Origin: Spelaeicoccus albus
GTDB lineage: Bacteria; Actinomycetota; Actinomycetes; Actinomycetales; Brevibacteriaceae
DNA length: 64,000 bases
Direction: 5' to 3'
Assembly: GCF_013409065.1 (NCBI RefSeq)
Contig: NZ_JACBZP010000001.1
Location: 3,544,518-3,608,517, forward strand
Both the position numbers and the translations under genes were made by a program. This document shows, in pieces, positions 61,393 to 64,000 of this stretch. Below the pieces are notes generated by a model. The model had not been told where the DNA came from, made no database searches, and saw nothing but the letters and a program-made list of their open reading frames with translations. Within the stretch, counting starts at the first letter, position 1. The number at the start of each line of letters is the position of its first letter.

Positions 61393-62043
61393 ATGCCCAC
61401 ATTGCTGCACCTGGATTCCTCCGCCGATCTGACCAATTCCCGCTCGCGCACCTTGAGCGCACGATTTGCCGAAGAGTGGCGTGCCGCCGGGGCCGATCAC
61501 ACGGTCCGGTACCGCGACCTGCACCGGCGCCAACTGCCGCACCTGGCCGACGCCGCGCTGCACTGGCCCGAGCGTTTGCGCCCGGACGATGCGAATCCTC
61601 CTGCCGACGCCGTCACGTTGCAGAACGAGCTCATCGACGAGCTGACGGCGGCCGATGCGCTCGTCATCGGTCTGGGACTCTACAACTACTCGATGCCGTC
61701 GACGCTCAAGGCATGGATCGACCACATCCACGTACCGGCCGTGACGGCGCCGTTCGATGTCGAAGTGCAGCCCATGGCCGGTAAACCCGCTCTCATCATC
61801 ACGAGTCGCGGGGCCGTGTACGACGTCGGCACGCCGACCGCCGATTGGGATCACGCCACTCCCGCGCTGAAAATCATCCTGGGCGAAGCGCTGGGCATGG
61901 ACGTCGACGCCGTCACCATCAGCCGCACACTTGCCGGCCGAGTGCCGGCGCTTGCCGCCGAGGCCGAACGCGGCAAGCAGGAGTTCGATGCGGCGCTGGA
62001 ACGTGTGACGGAGCTGGCCCGTCGTTATGCCCACAAGGAGTGA
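61393..62043 (+). CDS. azoR: FMN-dependent NADH-azoreductase / quinone reductase
   Basis: 216 aa flavodoxin-like fold. HLDSSADLTNSRSRTLSARF at the start binds the FMN phosphate. YNYSMPSTLKAWIDHI is the family signature loop. It reduces quinones and azo compounds with two electrons. Two bases separate it from the SDR gene, so they probably share a transcript. Confidence 0.88.
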   Translation: MPTLLHLDSSADLTNSRSRTLSARFAEEWRAAGADHTVRYRDLHRRQLPHLADAALHWPERLRPDDANPPADAVTLQNELIDELTAADALVIGLGLYNYSMPSTLKAWIDHIHVPAVTAPFDVEVQPMAGKPALIITSRGAVYDVGTPTADWDHATPALKIILGEALGMDVDAVTISRTLAGRVPALAAEAERGKQEFDAALERVTELARRYAHKE

Positions 62044-62045
62044 CA

Positions 62046-62894
62046 ATGCAGAGATTCACCGGACGAACGGCCTTCGTGACGGGGGCAGCTGACGGGATCG
62101 GCAAGGCGATCGCCCGCCGGCTGATCGATGAGGGCGGATCGGTCGCCGTTACCGACATCGATGCCCAGGCGGCCGAAGCGACCGCCCGCGAGCTTGCCGC
62201 GGACGCGGACGCGGCCGCGGCCAGCGTGATCGGTGTCGAGGCCGACGTGTGCGACAGAGCATCGGTCGATCGGGCCGTCGCCACGGCCGTCACCCGATTC
62301 GGTGGCATCGACATCCTCGTCAACAACGTCGGCATCGATTACGGCGGTCCGTTCGAGGACATCACCGACGACACGTGGGCCGCCCAGACCGATCCGACGT
62401 TGTACGGAGCAGTTCGATGCGTGCAGGCGACGCTCCCGCATCTGCTTCGGTCCGATCATGCGGCGGTCGTGGCCATCGCGTCGGTCAACGGGATGTCGGC
62501 GATCAGCGGCGAGGCGTACTCGACCGCCAAGGCCGGCATCATTAATTTGATGGCCAATCTTGCCGTGCGCTACTCCCCCGTCCGGCTGGCTGCGCGCGCC
62601 GAACCGGCGACGGAAGATCCGTCCCGGGACGGGCCGGCGGAGCTGCCGCGGGGCATCCGGTTCAACGCCGTCTCGCCCGGGACCATCCATACCGGGGTGT
62701 GGGATCGCCGGGGCGCGGACGGCGCGGCGGACCTTGAACGCATGCGGCGTCTCTACCCGATGGGCAGGGTCGGCAGGCCCGACGACATCGCCGCTGCCGT
62801 TGCCTTCCTGGCCTCGGACGACGCGTCATGGATCACGGGCATCAACCTGCCGGTCGAAGGCGGTCTCCTTGCCGGGCCGCAGTTCCTCCGGTAG
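62046..62894 (+). CDS. Short-chain dehydrogenase/reductase
   Basis: 282 aa. NAD(P)-binding TGAADGIGKA (about 13-22) and NNVGIDYGG, catalytic Ser in IASVNGMSA and Tyr-x-x-x-Lys in AYSTAKAG. An insertion of about 25 residues (VRLAARAEPATEDPSRDGPAELPRG region) after the active site is unusual. The C-terminal GINLPVEGGLL matches classical SDRs. Substrate unknown. Confidence 0.9.
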   Translation: MQRFTGRTAFVTGAADGIGKAIARRLIDEGGSVAVTDIDAQAAEATARELAADADAAAASVIGVEADVCDRASVDRAVATAVTRFGGIDILVNNVGIDYGGPFEDITDDTWAAQTDPTLYGAVRCVQATLPHLLRSDHAAVVAIASVNGMSAISGEAYSTAKAGIINLMANLAVRYSPVRLAARAEPATEDPSRDGPAELPRGIRFNAVSPGTIHTGVWDRRGADGAADLERMRRLYPMGRVGRPDDIAAAVAFLASDDASWITGINLPVEGGLLAGPQFLR

Positions 62895-62901
62895 CCGGCG
62901 G

Positions 62902-63684
62902 TCAATGCTGCGTGATTCTGCTCAAGAATGCTTTCGTCCGGTCGTGGCTGGGGTGTTCCAGGACGTCTTTCGGATCTCCCTGTTCGACAATCTTGCCCTC
63001 GTCCATGAAAACGACGCGGTCGGCCACTTCTCGGGCAAACCCGATCTCGTGGGTCACTATCACCATGGTCATGCCCTCATTGGCGAGATCCTTCATCACG
63101 TTCAACACCTCGCCGATCGTTTCCGGATCGAGAGCGGACGTCGGCTCGTCAAAGAGCATGAGCTGCGGCTGCATGGCAAGTGCGCGGGCAATGGCGACCC
63201 GCTGCTGCTGGCCGCCCGACAGCTCGCGCGGATAGGAGTCGGCCTTGTCCGGTAATCCCACTTTCCGCAGCAGCTCAACAGCGCGTTCACGGGCCGCGCG
63301 CTTACTGATCTTGCTCACCTTGCGCGGGGCGAGCGCCAAGTTCTCCAGCACTTTCAGGTGCGGGAACACGTTGAACCCTTGAAAGACCATTCCCACGCGT
63401 TTGCGGACGGCGTTCATGTCCGTCCTCGAGTGCCCGAGGTCGTATCCCAGTACCGTAAGCGTCCCCGACGTCACGGTCTCCAACCTGTTCAAACACCGCA
63501 ACAGCGTGCTCTTGCCCGAGCCGGACGGGCCGATGATGCACAGCACCTCGTTGGCGGCGACTTCGAGGTCGATGTCCGTCAAGACTTCATTGGAGCCGAA
63601 ACTCTTGTGCAGGTTTTCAACTATGACCACCGGGCCGTCGGCCGGTGATTCCGGCACATGCCTGCGGGCGCTATCCTCGCTCAT
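62902..63684 (-). CDS. Polar amino-acid ABC transporter ATP-binding protein
   Basis: 260 aa of the GlnQ/ArtP group. Walker [11 protein letters not shown]-loop [13 protein letters not shown], signature [15 protein letters not shown], Walker [14 protein letters not shown] and H-loop IVTHEIGF are intact. The ATG overlaps the permease stop by 4 bp. It would power uptake of an amino acid; the binding-protein gene is outside the window. Confidence 0.92.
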   Translation of the reverse strand: MSEDSARRHVPESPADGPVVIVENLHKSFGSNEVLTDIDLEVAANEVLCIIGPSGSGKSTLLRCLNRLETVTSGTLTVLGYDLGHSRTDMNAVRKRVGMVFQGFNVFPHLKVLENLALAPRKVSKISKRAARERAVELLRKVGLPDKADSYPRELSGGQQQRVAIARALAMQPQLMLFDEPTSALDPETIGEVLNVMKDLANEGMTMVIVTHEIGFAREVADRVVFMDEGKIVEQGDPKDVLEHPSHDRTKAFLSRITQH

Positions 63685-64000
63685 GCCAACTTCCTCTCCC
63701 ACCAGCGACCCAATAACGCCATCGGGTAGGAAATCACGAAATAGAGCGCGGCGGCAACGAGAAATACTACGAGCGGCTGATTATTGATCGTGCTGATAAT
63801 GTTTGCCTCCTTGGTGAGCTCTGCGTATTGAATAGCGGACGCGAGAGCGGACGCTTTGACCAAGGAAATGAGAAATCCCATTCCCGACGGCAGGACGATC
63901 CGCATTGCCTGCGGCACTATGACGTAGCGAAATTTGACGAAGTATCCCATTCCGAGCGCTTCAGCGGCTTCGCTCTGGCCCTGCGGTATTGCATTGATAC
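63681..64000 (-). CDS. Polar amino-acid ABC transporter permease, C-terminal part
   Basis: The reading frame enters from beyond the right edge. [33 protein letters not shown] is the EAA-loop typical of amino-acid permeases (His/Glu/Gln/Arg family), followed by the last helices and WWERKLA. The N-terminal helices are missing because of the window end. Confidence 0.88.
   Translation of the reverse strand, partial: INAIPQGQSEAAEALGMGYFVKFRYVIVPQAMRIVLPSGMGFLISLVKASALASAIQYAELTKEANIISTINNQPLVVFLVAAALYFVISYPMALLGRWWERKLA

Overview
The window is high-GC DNA with dense, mostly overlapping genes (ATGA/GTGA stop-start junctions), GTG and TTG starts and several leaderless-looking promoters. Gene order is that of an actinobacterial chromosome: the division and cell-wall (dcw) cluster, the PknL/AroG block and the GarA/FtsR/BFN/GcvH/DUF881 block are all recognisable from mycobacterial and corynebacterial genomes. 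Combined with a DNPR-type MurE (meso-diaminopimelate addition), FtsZ ending in a DIPDFLK-type tail and many MarR/TetR/MFS accessory genes, this suggests a Micrococcales-like actinomycete, possibly near Brevibacteriaceae. The species cannot be fixed from the sequence alone. Nothing in the window looks like a prophage, plasmid or CRISPR region.

Layout. (1) 1-19,503, minus strand: mraZ, rsmH, ftsL, ftsI, murE, murF, mraY, murD, ftsW, murG, murC, ftsQ, ftsZ, pgeF, sepF, yggT, divIVA, lspA and the start of an RluA-type pseudouridine synthase. It covers transcriptional control, lipid II synthesis, divisome assembly, Z-ring anchoring and polar growth. (2) 19,504-24,353, plus strand: a divergent MoxR ATPase - DUF58 - transglutaminase operon, sharing a 370-bp intergenic region with mraZ. 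(3) 24,301-36,972: DUF3040 protein, DNA polymerase IV, a lipoprotein, a polyprenyl diphosphate synthase, an Rv2175c-type regulator, a LysM transglycosylase, a PASTA kinase of PknL type, a DUF222/HNH protein in an AT-rich setting, threonine aldolase, class II DAHP synthase and a BFN-domain protein. (4) 37,026-40,745: FtsR-type MerR regulator, GarA/OdhI FHA protein, GcvH, two DUF881 proteins around a small basic protein. A tRNA-Pro(GGG) follows.

(5) 41,002-47,163: Pit transporter, DUF47 protein, DHA2-type MFS exporter and a two-gene split version of a rifampin-phosphotransferase/PEP-synthase-like enzyme, divergent from a MarR regulator with visible palindromes. (6) 47,287-52,724: a DUF2200 remnant, then an apparent operon of PAS histidine kinase, receiver-flavoprotein fusion, TMEM175-type channel and SGNH hydrolase. 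(7) 52,862-64,000: TetR/saccharopine-dehydrogenase-like divergent pair with twin operators, small membrane proteins, a cytochrome b561-like protein, a luciferase-like monooxygenase, a gamma-carbonic-anhydrase-like protein, an RseB/LolA-like secreted protein coupled to an ABC exporter, an azoreductase, an SDR enzyme and an amino-acid ABC transporter cut by the window edge.

The strongest links across the window are regulatory. The ftsZ promoter carries a 21-bp perfect palindrome and the window also encodes the FtsR-type MerR protein, whose corynebacterial counterpart is known to control ftsZ. The mraZ promoter carries three 10-bp-phased TGGNN boxes of the kind MraZ binds, and a second phased set faces the divergent moxR operon. 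Gene functions below are assigned from motifs and neighbourhood only; no database search was run.
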